This document shows, in pieces, positions 11,885 through 24,548 of a stretch of DNA of 64,000 bases; positions within the stretch are counted from its first letter, which is position 1; each line of letters starts with the position of its first letter. The translations under genes and the position numbers were made by a program. Origin of the DNA: Ceratopteris richardii (taxonomy: Eukaryota > Streptophyta > Polypodiopsida > Polypodiales > Pteridaceae); contig CM035422.1 of assembly GCA_020310875.1 (NCBI GenBank), positions 49,943,607 to 50,007,606 on the forward strand, in the 5' to 3' direction. The notes beneath the pieces were generated by a model, which saw only the letters and a list, made by a program, of their open reading frames with translations, was not told where the DNA came from and did no database searches.

Positions 11885-12485
11885 CTAGACAAGGAAGCCA
11901 GCGGAGAGAGTCAGAGCAAGGTGAAGGATTAAGTAGACAAAGCAGTCGATGCAAATCTGGCAGATAGGCCCTTCAAATTTTTCCAAATCAACATCTTTAT
12001 AACAGTGATTCTTATCACTAACAATCATTGTAAATACCATTTCATATTTTTGTAGCTTCATTTTGTGCAAGCCAAGGAGTCCTTGAGCTTGAGGAGCCTT
12101 AGAAGTGCCTACATATCAATTTTCATATTTTTTAGACTCCGTTTAAGCCCTCAAATTGGCCCTGGAACCTAATTTTTAACTAGGCCGGACACTAGGTTTG
12201 GACAGGGCCAAAACCTAGTCAAAAACTATAAATAGAGCTAGAGAGCTCATTTTTGAGGTAGCTTGTAACTGAATTGAAATTGTATGAGCTTTTGGAAAGT
12301 AATATAAGAACTCCATTGCTTCTCACTCTTTGTCTTGCCGTGTGTGCGCGTGTGTGTGTATGTGTGTGCATGTTAGTGTGCTTCTCACTCACGCACTTGT
12401 GCCTTCACTTGCTCGAGTTCTTCATACCATCCTCACGTCTTCTTGGATTGACATTAAAGGAGGTGCAACTCATCACTGAGCGACA
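11853..12485 (+). repeat. 3' LTR of element A
   Basis: This 633-bp copy of 290-922 differs by about 13 single bases by eye. Its TATA box is at 12227-12234. It ends GAGCGACA and is followed by the target duplication GGCAA. Confidence 0.92.
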
Positions 12486-13683
12486 GGCAACCACCCACCT
12501 TCTACATGCTCTTGGGGTGACCACCCGCCTTCTACATGCACATGGGCGAACACCAAATTTCGGGCTTCTCAAATCTAGGCGACCACCAATTCTAGGGAAT
12601 CAAGGGCGAGGCCACCAACCACTTTTGGAAAACTCCAGATCATGGGGTGAGGCCACCAACCACTACTTTGCCATAATATGGGGCGAGGCCACCAACCCCT
12701 CTTGGCTAACTCCACATCATGGGCTGACTACCTAAAGTCTTGCTACATCAAATAGAGATTCATTGGGCGACTATGTGATGGCACACTTGGAGGGTGGCTA
12801 CCAACTTATGAAGGACTCCACCATGAGCTACTTGGGTGGCAAATTACGGGCAGAGTATATTTTGTCAGTGAAGTGTTAGAGTGAAAAGTAATGCAGGGAA
12901 TACTGCCGCCAAGCTTTGGTGATGTTTGAAGCTAAAATTGGGGGCCTAATTGAAGTTGGCTACCAAAGCCATAATTAGTCCACTCCTCCACCTCTTTGGT
13001 CACCCCTTTGGCACGTGCGGCACTTAAGGCTGGGATTTGGCAAGGCCACCCCTAGCCTCTATGGAGTCTATATAAACAGATGTTTGGCACTCATTTGGCC
13101 GTGTGTGATCTCAATCGTGTGGATCTTCGGGACTATTGTGTATCATCATTACCATCATTTGTTGAGGCTATTTTCTGGTCTACTCTTTGCACTCTGTTGC
13201 TATAGGCATACTATTGGAGGTCACTCTATGGTGAGTATACAAAGTGTGGGCTTCCCAGTGGAGTTGGTAATTAGCATTATAGGGTGATTGAGTGGCTTGG
13301 ATCTAGTCATTTGGCATGCATCGGTGAATTTCTTGTGGATCAAGTCATCATCTTTGTTGTATTCACTGTGTCAATCAACATTCTTGTACTATTTCTGGTT
13401 AGTTTCTGGAATGACATGTTAGCCCTATGTTTATCTTTTTGTAGCATTGTAGGCTTCTATAATCATTTTCTAAGTCAAGAAGTGGTTTCCTCTCTTATGA
13501 GCAGTTGCCATTGATCCTTTCTCTACGACTACACATTTTCTCTTCATTCGGTGTCTCTATTATCAGTGAAGGTACCTGAACACAGGAATGTTACAGGGTA
13601 TACTTCCCTAAGGAGAACCCCCTTGAGTACACGGAGTACTGGAAATGTATGATAGAAGTGGGTACCCTAGTACCTCCTCTACA
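12486..13683 (+). repeat. 5' LTR of element B, right part
   Basis: The LTR of B resumes after element A (the first 5 bp are the right GGCAA copy). It ends CTCTACA at 13683, matching the end of the 3' LTR at 22882. It holds degenerate tandem units built on GGCGAGGCCACCAACCAC (about 12500-12740), several of which are missing from the 3' copy, and a TATA box TATATAAA at 13069-13076 (22254-22261 in the 3' copy). Divergence from the 3' copy is clearly higher than for element A. ORFs such as 13015-13287 are LTR sequence. Confidence 0.82.
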
Positions 13684-13686
13684 GTT

Positions 13687-13703
13687 TGGCATGCACGGTG
13701 GGA
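13687..13703 (+). other. Putative primer-binding site, element B
   Basis: TGGCATGCACGGTGGGA begins 3 nt after the LTR end, the usual PBS place, and starts with TGG as expected for a CCA tail. I could not assign the tRNA with confidence. It differs from the tRNA-Asp site of A, C and D. Confidence 0.6.
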
Positions 13704-13793
13704 CCCTTACATTTTTGTATGAGGTACCTAAAGTGTAATATAGAGTTGTTTTTGCATTGTTTTTTTGATTTTTTGCATTCTCATAGTGGGTAC

Positions 13794-15761
13794 ATGACCC
13801 ACACTCGAGTAGAAAAGGAGGCCCTTTGTGTATGAAGGAGCCTCAAGAAGTCACCTCTACCTTTGGCTAGTACCCCTCTACCCTTAAATTTTTCCATTGA
13901 TTTGGCTTCAACCCCACTTTCAGAAGAGAAGCTGAGGAGGACATTAGATTTTTCCTCAGATACTTCAGAAGAAGCATCAGTGCCAATGGAGGATCTTTCG
14001 CATTTACTCTCTAGGTTGAATATCAAGTTCCCTACATTTAAGGGACTGGCTTATGAGGATGCGGATGATCATGTGAGGAGATTTGTCTCGTTATGCCCTG
14101 GACGAGGATTGCAAAACCTAGAGGATGCAATGTTGGTACTCTTCCCATCTACATTGGAAGGCCTTGGAGACAAATGGTATAGTCAAGATGCAGATGGCCA
14201 CTTCACTATGTGGGAGGCACTGAAAACGGTGTTCTCGAAGACATTCCAACCAAGAAACTCCTCAAAAAGAGCTCTAGATAAGCTAGAGAACCTAAAACTG
14301 AGATTAGGTGAATCTTTTCATGAACTTCACACTAGAACAAAAGCACTTGTTTCACGTCTGCCACATGCTCCATATGATTTCCTGGTAAAAAAATGGATAG
14401 AGAAAGCTCTACCCAAGTCATCTTAGTAGAAGCTTTGTGAATCTCTTAGATTGGATGCAACACTTGATGATTTTGTCACAGCTGCATCGCGCATTGAAGA
14501 AGCCAGGATACATTTTGAAGGGGAGGCCCAACCAAATTATGCATCATACTTAGATCCTATCGGGCAACTCAGGAAGGGGTTGGAAGCCTTAAGAATGCAG
14601 CAAAGTCACCAACACGAGAAGGTCATGCTGCCACCCCTGACCCACAATGTTGATGAAGTAGCTCAACTTCTTCGTGAGTTAGAAGATTTGTGGACTACAC
14701 AGGACATACAAAGGCAGGTTTGGTGTACAATATGTAGCAATAGTGGACATTCCAATGTTAATTGTCCTAACAAGGTCAGCTGTCAATTCTGTGGCAAAGA
14801 TAGTCATGAAGCTAGAGACTGCTACTAGCTTAAGGGAGCACAACAACGAGGTAACCATCAAGCTTTGGATTCATATTATGCTAGTACTTCAAATGCACCT
14901 AATCGAGAAGAGACCCATCCAACTCGGCCTAGATATAATAGGCCACTAATGTGTTATCGCTCTGGTGAGTGTGACCATATGCAGAACAAGTGTTCCCTAC
15001 AAGAAGGTGCACCTTGCTGTCAGCATTGCCTAGATAAAAATGGCCCAAGTGGGCATCATGAGGCCCAAGTTGGGCACCTAGCAGGTGATGGCCCAAGTGG
15101 GCGTCATGAGGCCCAAGTTATGCACTTAGCCAACAGTGGCCAAAATGGGCCAATCCTTTCTCTAGAACTCATTACTTCGCTGAAGCAAGGTAGTAAAGCT
15201 TATCTTCTGCAAGCACCTCCTAAAGGACCGAAACCTTTGATTCGGCCACTAGTCCCGGGTAGTCAAAATTTACCAATAGGTGCCACTACAATGATATGTA
15301 AGGAGAAGACAAGTAAACATGAAAAATTGGATGATTTTATGCTTGCAGGACTAGAAAGTGATAAAGTTGTGCATGCATATGAGGAGGCTAATTTTGACCT
15401 TGGATCCAGACAAGACCTCCCATTTTCAAATATACCTTTAAGATGGACCAAGGAACACATTGCAGACCACAAAATGAACTCCGCTCCTGCATACAGTGGG
15501 GATGAATTTTCAAGTAAGTCCAATTCAGAAATGCTTATTCAAGAAGTAAATCTTGGAGATGAAGAGAACCCTCAAATAGTTCGTTTGGCCTCTTGGTTGT
15601 GGCATTATTCCCCTTTACTACAAAAGGTGACCTCTACTTTCTACCTACAAAAATGTATTCACATGGTCCTACAAAGACTTGATAGGGATACAGAGGAGCT
15701 TGGATTACATCGAATACCCTTAGTTGAAGGAGCTGCACCTGCAAGAAGTAGTCCTTATTGA
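13794..15761 (+). pseudogene. gag and pre-RT region, element B
   Basis: The likely start ATG at 13794 (MTHTRVEKEA) is followed by TGA at 13833. One frame then continues with further stops (14424, 14826, 15759). A Ty3/gypsy gag capsid region is visible (FPTFKGLAYEDADDH, WYSQ, LGESFHELHTR). Two canonical CX2CX4HX4C zinc knuckles follow (WCTICSNSGHSNVNC and CQFCGKDSHEARDC). The region near 15545 (LGDEENPQIV) resembles the linker before RT. I see no D-S/T-G protease motif, so the protease is deleted or decayed. Confidence 0.8.
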
Positions 15762-15762
15762 C

Positions 15763-17205
15763 TCAATCCAAAGTATGCAGAGGCACTAAAGCTAGAAATA
15801 ACAAAACTAGAAGAGGTAGATATTATTGTTCGAGTAGAACATTCAAGGTGGCTTTCTTCCATGGTCATTATACCAAAGAAAAAAGTGGCAAAATAAGAGT
15901 ATGCATTGATTTTTTTCTTTAAATAAGGTGACTATTCAAGATGGCTTTCCTCAACCATTCATAGAGCAGGTACTTGAAGAAGTAGCTGGACACACTTTCT
16001 ATAGTTTCCTTGATGGTTTCATTGGCTACAACCAGATAGTGATTCATCCCAATGACAGAGACAAGACAACCTTTGTTACTCCATGGGGCACTTATGTTTA
16101 TACCCGCATGGCTTTTGGCTTGAAGAATGCACCGGCTTCATTTAATAGAACAATGTATCTGATATTGGGAAAGTGGTTAACCACCTTCCTACACATTTTT
16201 ATGGATGACATTTTAGTGTTTTCAGACACGGATACGAGAGCATCAGTTCAAGATTTCCATGATCACTTGGAAAATTTGAAAGAAATCTTAAAGCAGTGTC
16301 TCAAAACAAGTTTGAAGCTAAATCCTGCTAAATGTCATTTTTGGTCACTAAAGGGACTCTTCTTGGTCACATAGTATCGGCTGAAGGGATAACTATTGAT
16401 CCAACAAAGATCACGGCTATCCTCTCCATGCCTATTCCACAAACTCCAAAGGAAGTGCAAAGTTTTTTAGGCCATAGAAGATTTATCAGAATGTATTCAG
16501 AAATAGCTAAGCCCTTGTCCATGCTTACCAGTAAGAAGGTTTCTTTCTCATGGAGTCCTGAAGCTGAGAAAGCATTTTGTGAACTAAAATTGAGGCTATG
16601 TACTGCTCCAATTTTAACTATTCTTAATTGGTCATTAGAGTTCCATGTGCATACAGATGCTAGTCTTCATGCAGTTGGAGCAGTCTTGGCTCAACCATCA
16701 TTACACAAGGTAGACCAACCTATCACCTATGCTAGTAGATTGCTTAAAAAAGCAGACAGGAACTACAACACTACCAAAAGGGAAGGTTTGGCTATCGTAT
16801 TTGCTCTTCAAAAATTTTGGCATTATCTTCTAGGTGTGCATTTTATTGTCATATATGATCATGAGCCTTTGAAGTACTTGATTAACAAGCCTAGAGTAGT
16901 TGGAAGAGTTTGGCAATGGTCACTGCTATTTCAAGAATTTGATTTTGATATTCACATTAAGCCAGGGAACAATCACTATATGGCACATCAGGTATCAAGG
17001 ACTGCTTTGAGTGAAAAGGGAACATGTATTAATGATGAACTGGTGGATAGTAGTCTTTTTCTGGTTGCAATGCAAACTGATTGGTACGATGGTATTCTTC
17101 ATTTCCTCGCTATTGGAAAATTCCCTGAGCACCTAACACCAATAGAAAAGAGGAAATTACTCTTTAGAGCCAAAGCTTACTCACTCATAACACTTGAAAC
17201 TACTA
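15763..17205 (+). pseudogene. Reverse transcriptase and RNase H, element B
   Basis: RT blocks include YSFLDGFIGYNQI, FGLKNAPASF and an active site reading FMDD near 16200 in place of the usual Y-x-DD. A frameshift near 16340-16370 leads into the thumb (SFLGHRRFIRMYSEIAKP). RNase H follows with HTDAS, TKREGLAIVFA and YDHEPLKYL, where Tyr replaces the usual Thr. The chain is broken by stops and frameshifts. This fragment lacks the duplicated zinc modules of A, C and D. Confidence 0.82.
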
Positions 17206-17840
17206 GTGATAGGGGCACACACTTTGTAAATTAGTTGCTCCAATTCATCTTTGACAGGTACAAAGTCTTTCACAAAAAGTCATGTACTTACTATCCGAGG
17301 GCAAATGGCCAAGCAGAAAGCTCTAACAAGATTTTGATTGGGCTGTTATGCAAATTATCCTTTGATCATCAAAGCTCTTGGCCACAAGAATTGATCGACA
17401 TAATCTCGGCTTTCCGAACTACTAGAAGGAGAACCACTGGCAAGAGTCAGTTCCGCTTAGTATATGGTAAAGAGGCACTCACACCATTCAAATTTATTAT
17501 CACGAAGGAAATTGGAGCCTGAACCATTGGAATTGAGCCTCACATTAGAAGACTTGTGGCATTAGAAGAATACAGGGAAGTAGCCATGAGGAAACTATAG
17601 GTAAAGCAAGAAGAACACAAAAGGTTGCATGACAGGTATCTAAGGATGAGTGAGGTACAGGAAGGGTCTTTGGTCTTGGTGCATGAGATCCCGCCAACAT
17701 CAACGAAACTAACACCTAAATGGATAGGACCTACAAGGTGATAAAGGTACTACCACAAGGAGCATTACATCTAGAGGATTTGCAGGGTGAGAGGATGCCA
17801 TTGGTGAACATCTCCAAGGTGAAGAATTATTTGAATTGAT
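17206..17840 (+). pseudogene. Integrase fragment and C-terminal domain, element B
   Basis: The sequence jumps from a post-RNase H segment straight to SDRGTHF, the second catalytic Asp block, so the HHCC module and first catalytic Asp are deleted. Then come YYPRANGQAESSNK (catalytic Glu) and, after stops, a C-terminal domain with KWIGP and VNISKVKNY near 17710-17838. It is non-functional. Confidence 0.8.
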
Positions 17841-17970
17841 GCAAGTAGATGGAATTCACTCACTGTACATACCATAGTTATGTTCTGTTCATTTTATTTT
17901 CTGCAGTTCATTTTGTTTGTTGGAATAAGCGAATAAATGAGTAATTGCACCGGGACGGTGCAAAGTCTTG

Positions 17971-17981
17971 ATGTGGGGGTC
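17971..17981 (+). other. Polypurine tract, element B
   Basis: ATGTGGGGGTC directly precedes the 3' LTR start TGTAGAGCAG at 17982. It is short and not purely purine, but correctly placed. Confidence 0.6.
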
Positions 17982-20900
17982 TGTAGAGCAGGTGATCTTG
18001 CTAGCCATTTGATTGAGTCCGCTTCATGATCTTGGGAGCTTCTTGAAAGTGTTAAAGCATGAGCAAGCTTATTCTCTTGGAAGTGTTAAAGCATGAGCAA
18101 TTCGAAGCAAAAGTCTTTGGGAGGAAGTGGATGCAAGACAACTAACGTTGGTAACCATTAACCCTACAGGTATGTAGCAAAAAACGCACTCTATAGGCAA
18201 GCTCTAGCCATTGACTTAATTCTTTACAAAAACAAGAGCGCTACTCGCCTTGATTTTAGGGGGAAAAAGAATTGATTCTTAGCAAAATGAGGGCGACGCC
18301 TTCGATTAGACTCTTGCAAAAACAAAATAGGTGACACCTTCTTTTGTGGGACAATAGCATAATGCAAGTGGGCGACACCTTCATCACATGGCATTCCTTA
18401 AACAAGGCGAGGACCTCAAATATTTGACATGGAAATGTGGCAACACCTGTATGGTGGTGAAAGCATGGAGGCATAAGCAACACCTTATTTCAAAGAATCT
18501 ATATGGAGTTGAAAATAGTGCTTCAATGGAATAATAGGCGACCACTCGCATTGTTTCAAAGAAAGCATGTCATATTCATATTTCACTTGCCTCTCCTTAT
18601 TTTAAGGAGCCTTGTTTTCTTCATAAAAAAAATGGGATGCATGCTCGCCTCAAATGCCTCTCCTTATCACAAGGACTTTGTCACCTCTTGGAGATCAAGC
18701 TCCGTCTTCTTATCGAAGTTCCGTGTTCTTACCTAAGTGTATGCTCGCCTCATGTTGCAAGGAACACAGATAAAGGCACCTACTCGCCCTATCTTGCACT
18801 ACTTTTTATGAGGTGCTTATATTGCAATGATATTATGAAGAGTATTTGGGCGACCTACTTTGCGTTGTGAGATAAAAGGAAGGCGACCACCCATGTGGTC
18901 TTAGGCAATTAGGTGACCAACCCTCTTGGGCTTCTTGCAAAAGAGGGCAACCACCCCATTTCTCCCAACCCTCTCCACCCAAGGCGACCACCCACCTTCT
19001 GCATGCTCTTGGGGCGAGGCCACCAACCACTACTTTGTCATAATATGCAGCGAGGCCACCAACCACTCTTGGCTAACTCCACATCATGGGGCGACTACCT
19101 AAAGTCTTGCTACATCAAATAGAGATTCATTGGGCGACTATGTGATGACACACTTGGAGGGCGGCTACCGACTTATGAAGGGCTCCACCATGAGCTACTT
19201 CGGCGGTGTGGTCGGGTTTCTGCGCGCTTAGGAGTGCACACAGGGTGCCGAGAAAGTGACCTTGATGGATCAAGTGAACCGTCTCACTAACGGCGCATGC
19301 AAGGTGCTTGGAGCAAACTCAGGTAATAGTACAGAATGCAAAGACAATGGTTCAATTACTTTTCATAGAAAATCAATTAACATTTAATTTCTTCGCATCC
19401 AATTTCTTTCAAAGAACCATACTCCAAGTTTGCTTATATTAGACTTGACCTTTAGATCAAATAGCATGATTCGAACATAATGTTTATGTAGATCAGGAAG
19501 CTAAATAGTCGAGTTTGAAGGAGCTTTAATGATAAGAGAAATAAAACACTTAGTATTAACGATCATAATTCAACGGAATTCACATCATAAGTTCACATTG
19601 AAAGTTCCACTTATAACGTAATGATATTCTCTAAACTGATGAAAGCTTCTGAATCTATTAATAGATGATGCAAACTTTTATGCAGCGACGTCTTGCAATA
19701 TCAATGCGCACAAAATAATTGCATATCAAACGCTTTTCCTTTATGATGTCAATGGAACATAAATTTGACCGATATTTCTGTTGCTTTATTTGAGATGAAA
19801 ATGCTCAGCCATGTGCGATAACAATTGCCTGTGTAATCATATACTATGCACAAGTCATAAGAAAAAAATGAATGAGTTCTCTGTAAGACATATAAATCCT
19901 TTATGAGAATTTGAGAGGCAATTGCTAGCCTTCCACTATCAGAAGTTGTTAGAATTGAAATTTGATATCAATCATTTACCTTTAACTGTATATATGTATA
20001 CCCAGCGTTTAATCATCCTCCTTCAACAAAATCATGCATAACTGTTCATCAGCACCAATCCTCCTTATGCAACAAAGACTCCTGTGAAATTTTCTTCTCC
20101 TGCAATCTGAGGTCCTCGAAATATTATGCATACTTCAAGACCGCAATATTTCGGCTGACTCAATTTTCCTTGCTATGTATAATATTATCTCTAGTAAAAT
20201 GTTGCACAATAGAATTCAAAGAAACTCTTGACAAAACTAACATCTGTTTAACTCTGTAAAATTGAAGAAGAGATTTAGAAAAAAAACGAAGCACTTTGGT
20301 CCGCTCACACACTTAATCTGCTCAACTGTGAAGAATCTCAACATCTTAACAAAATGAAAAATTAGGCTTTCGCTCCTCTACTATGCGAATCCCTTATGTC
20401 AGAGAAAAATCTCGTCTCTAGCTGAACCTCACCTCAGAGCTCATTTTTGACTCAAGTACTATATCAAGAAATCTCCGAATGTCAGCTTTTCGTGTGCTTT
20501 CAATGTGATGAAAAAGCCTTTTAGCGTCTTCTCTTAGCCCCATCTTTGCTTTGTTGCTCCTCTCCACAGACGTTCCAATAGACGTGATGACTAAAAGCTG
20601 CCTTCATACAAGTAACAAAAAGAAATAGAAAAGAAATAGACTTAGGACCAAATAATGTTGTTTTTGTAGACCTGCACAGCAACAACGTCCACCATCTCTC
20701 CGATTTCCAAACTTTGCTTATGCTTCCTCATCCACATTCTCTTTCTGCTTTAACCTTTCTAAACATAAACTTATTGAGCCACAATGAAGCAATATACCCC
20801 AAGATTGTCGCTTCTAAGCGCAGAGAGACATTCAATTCATTAAACATTCGCAGATCATTCTACGTGGAAAATCAACAATGGTGTAGGTCAGAAATTCATA

Positions 20901-22882
20901 AATATTGCAATGATAGACAAATATGCTTACAGACTTATCGCAAACATAGACGAGGGTGCTGCCAGAAGATCAGTCGAGATTGCCAAAAATTGAATATCAT
21001 TTTCGTACATGAACAATTTTGAATCTATTCCAAATATCTGTTGTAAAGTTGTTGCCACTGTACGTAAATTGACGGCTCGATCCTTCTTTGTCGCATGTCA
21101 GATCTCCTTCCAAATTGACCCTTCAAATCTTGCGCATGAAATTCAAATACCAGATGATAGTAATTCATCCTTTATCAGATCGATTTGTATCCTCAACGTA
21201 GTCTGCTACAGAGATTGTCCACCTCTTTTCATCGGCCTCTCCACTCTACTGTTGTGCCAACTTGTCGCTTAGATTGCTCATTTGTTTTCCAGCTGAATCC
21301 TTGTAAGATGCTATGATATCGTCGACTTCTTCCTCAGATACAACATCAGATTATGGTTGTTCTCATCTAATGATCAACAATTGGCCTTCGGATTCCCTCC
21401 TCTGCCATCATTCAATTGACCAATGACCCCAAAAGAAATCTTGTGTTTGCGCCTTTCTCAACGCAGAAAACTAATTAATAGTGCATCCTTTCTCTCATAA
21501 CATGAAGCTTCGTTTCCCTCATGCTGCCTCTTCCGATCCTGAAGCATACATTCCTTTTTTCTCCTACCAGATGATAGCCACCTCCTGAATCCGTTGAATC
21601 CTGATTTCCTTCTGCTATCTCCCCCCCCCTTTTTTTCTCACGACCCCTCAAACGTTCTCCCCTGCAGCACCCCACCCCTTTGCGAAGGTTGCCACAATAG
21701 GAAAGTGATCCTCAAATGCCCTTTCGACTCTGGTTTTCCTAGAAATAACATCGCGAAGCATCCTGAATGGTGCGGTTAAGCGCTCGCAGGCATTTAGATT
21801 TTGAATCTTTATCTAATGCCTCATCTTAGCATGCTCCTCCTCTTTAGCATATAGATATATCAAAGTGTTGAAGAACGAACGATTCAAATTCCACATATGT
21901 TGTTATGGTATTCATAGTTCAGCATAGCCTCATATGCATCCTCCATCGGGTCGAGCAAACCTATAGCTTTGGCTTGCAATTTCTACTCAAATCTATGCTT
22001 GACTTGAATTCGCGACCACAGTGGCAAATGACCGGTGGAGTATATTTTGTCAGTGAAGTGTCAGAGTGAAACGTAATGTAGGGAATTTTGCCACCAACCT
22101 TTGGTGGTGTGAGAAGCTAAAATTGGGAGCCTAATTGAAGTTGGCTACCAGAGCCATAATTAGTCCACTCCTCCACCTCTTTGGCCACCACTTTGGTGCG
22201 TGCGGCAATTAAGGCTGAGATTTGGCAAGCCCACCCCTAGCCTCTCTGGATTCTATATAAACATATGTTTGGCACTCATTTGGCAATGTGTGATCTCAAT
22301 CGTGTGGATCTTTGGGACTATTGCATATCATCATTACCATCATTTGTTGAGGCTATTTTTTGGTCTACTCTCTGCACTCTGTTGCTATAGGCATACTGTT
22401 GGAGGTCACTCTGTGGTGAGTATATAGAGCGTGGGCTTCCCAGTGGAGTTGGCGATTAGCATTACAGGGTGATTGAGTGGCTTGGATCTAGTCATTTGGC
22501 ATGCATTGGTGAATTTCTTGTGGATTAAGTCATCATCTTTGTTGTATTCACTGTGTCGATCAACACTCTTGTACTATTTTTGGTTAGTTTCTGGAACGAC
22601 ATGTTAGTGCTCTGTTTCATCCCTTTGTAGCATTGTAGCCTTCTATAATCATTTTCTAAGTCAAGAAGTGGTTTCTTCTCTTATGAGCACTTGTCATTGA
22701 TCCTTTCTCAACGACTACACATTTTCTCTTCATTTGGTGTCTCTGTTGTGAGTGAAGGTACCTGCACATAGGAATGTACATGGTATACTTCCCTAAGGAG
22801 AACCCACCTTGAGTAGACGGAGTACTGGAAATGTATATAGTTTGATACTATTGGAAGTGGGTACCACAGTACCTCCTCTACA
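17982..22882 (+). repeat. 3' LTR of element B, carrying an insertion
   Basis: The LTR starts TGTAGAG and ends CTCTACA, an inverted terminal match. It is 4901 bp as found, but about 2083 bp after removing the 19207-22020 insert and its 4-bp duplication. The half before the insert is full of GGCGAC/GGCGAGG motifs. The other LTR is represented by 1-289 and 12486-13683. Confidence 0.82.
19207..22020. mobile_element. Solo-LTR-like insertion (2.8 kb) in the 3' LTR of B
   Basis: This segment is absent from the 5' LTR of B. It is bounded by an 8-bp perfect inverted terminal repeat TGTGGTCG...CGACCACA and flanked by GCGG (19203-19206) and GTGG (22021-22024), consistent with a 4-bp target duplication with one change. 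Length (2814 bp) and terminal octamer match the LTR of element G (about 2.82 kb, TGTGGTCG on the minus strand). It contains no coding ORF of note. It is best read as a solo LTR of an old relative of G, probably minus-oriented. The internal sequence is not obviously alignable by eye. Confidence 0.6.
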
Positions 22883-23245
22883 GAGAGATTCAAGAGGAGA
22901 CATGGGCCAAGGAGAGTGAGAATCCTCCCCCCATTGAGCTAGTGGATTATCTTCATGATCAATTTCCACAAGACATTTCCTCTTTGCAAAGAGCAAGAAG
23001 ATGCTCAAGCTAGTGAATGATTAGACTTAGAATCCAATTCCCTGCAAGAATTTTCTCAGTTCACATGCCCATGGGAATCTAAGCCTTTTCAAATGAGAGA
23101 CCATACTGTCATGGTAAGAAACGAGAAGTCAGTCATACCTAGGAACATGGACATAATGAAGAATACTAAGGTGCAGTGTCATGCCACCTTGGATGAACTA
23201 TTGAAATTCAAACTAGAACTAACTAGGCTCTATTGCCCAATGAAA
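22883..23245 (+). pseudogene. Fragment of an A-like element (region before RT)
   Basis: This DNA is homologous to element C 32160-32510, with many substitutions, a deletion and stops. Element B therefore seems to have inserted into an older relative of A and C. The 5 bp after the B LTR are GAGAG, the expected target duplication if the left end of B lies in the same element. Confidence 0.7.
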
Positions 23246-24536
23246 TTATCTAGGAACTCATAAGAGTCCAAAATTGTAAAAACTTTGAACTTCTAGAGTG
23301 TGTAATTTTTTTCATCAATATTCCCTTCAATGAATGGGGGTGGATGAATACAAATTGGTGCAATAATAACCTTGATAGATGCACCAACATAAGAAGATGA
23401 AGCCATCACTCACAAACTATGGTGATATAGAAATATGCATGCATGTTTAGAAAGTACTCCTCTCTACGAATATATACCTAAAAGCTATGATAACCCATGT
23501 ATGTGAGGGTGCTAGAACATTGCATAGATGAGAGGGTCTTTGCAAAAACCTACTCTAGACCAGCCAATTTCTCACTTGAGAAGTCTAAAAGACTTCCTAA
23601 TCTTCCAATCCATGCAATATTGTGACTATAGTACCTTGGAACATTGACTAGAATGTTTGAGTCAAGACAGTCAATTTTTAAAAATTGCGTATGTAGAAAA
23701 ACCTTCTATTTATCAAAGAAGGCTCTCAAAAAAAACTTAGAGCTTAGAGCTTGCTAGGAATTGACTAAAATCCTTTTGCACAAATTCACATAAGAATGTA
23801 AGTGAGCTAATACAAGTTATTTCATGAATTCAAAGTGGTTATAATGTGAGCTTTATATTTAAGAAGTCACGAGGGTGATCTCAACTTCTTAAGAAGCATA
23901 GTTATAGAGATATGATCATATCTTTGCATACACAGATCCAATGCCTAAAATATTTTTTAACACACGTATAAGAGTTTTTACTTCACTATTTAGTCAATAC
24001 ATAAGTAAATGAGACCATAACACTACTTCAACAACTCAAAGAAGGCGACAAACTTGAGCTATGCACAATAGCAGTGAATAATAGATAGAGATGATGATAA
24101 AAACTTGATCTATATGTATTGAGAAATAAAGTAAAATGCACGGAGGTGTTGGAGGACTCTAAGACATTAAATTTGAGCAGATTTTGCTACTCAAGAATTG
24201 AGTGAATAGACTATCACATCATGCGACTAATCTACCAATGTATAAGGAGACTTTTCCCCTTGATTTTAGTAGATAATTATTTGATAGATCTCAACTTCAA
24301 GTTTTCCCACTTTTAGGAGCTCATTTGAATTTGAAGTTAAATGAGAGTCATTGATTTTTGCTCTCCTTACATTCACAAGATTCTCTCTTCAAGGATCAAC
24401 ATATGTATAAAAATGACATGCTTTTTAACCTTAGTGGTAATAAAAAGTATGTATATGTACATATGAATTAACTCAAAGTGTAATGAAGTTCATGGAATAT
24501 GGTCAAGCATGTAGGCTTTACATATGAACCAATACC
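23246..24536 (-). repeat. Probable 3' LTR region of a copia fragment
   Basis: This AT-rich stretch has no ORF. On the minus strand it lies directly after a polypurine tract (minus-strand TTGAGGGGGAGG, about 24537-24548) that follows the end of a Ty1/copia RNase H. It is therefore probably the 3' LTR. Its start would read TATTGG rather than TG. The far boundary near 23250 is a guess. Confidence 0.4.
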
Positions 24537-24548
24537 TCCCCCTCAAGC

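Larger units (their letters stand above)
290..12485 (+). mobile_element. Element A: complete but internally deleted Ty3/gypsy LTR retrotransposon
   Basis: The element is 12,196 bp with two 633-bp LTRs, TG...CA ends, a 5-bp target duplication, a tRNA-Asp-type PBS and a G-rich polypurine tract. The order inside is leader with palindrome array, gag N-terminus, deletion junction, RT C-terminal end and RNase H, integrase, a second protease-like domain, a W-x-P-K ORF and ORF3. Compared with element C, about 4.7 kb is missing (gag C-terminus, zinc knuckles, first protease, RT core). It therefore cannot be autonomous. By eye its LTRs differ at about 13 of 633 positions. Confidence 0.92.

Noticed and set aside
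13015-13514. Two ORFs (90 and 76 codons) as possible host genes
   Set aside because: They lie in LTR-B, are repeated in the 3' LTR with disruptions, and have no recognisable domain.
21475-21779. Short Ser/Pro- and Arg-rich ORFs inside the solo-LTR-like insert
   Set aside because: Chance frames over a CT-rich tract; no homology or conserved start.
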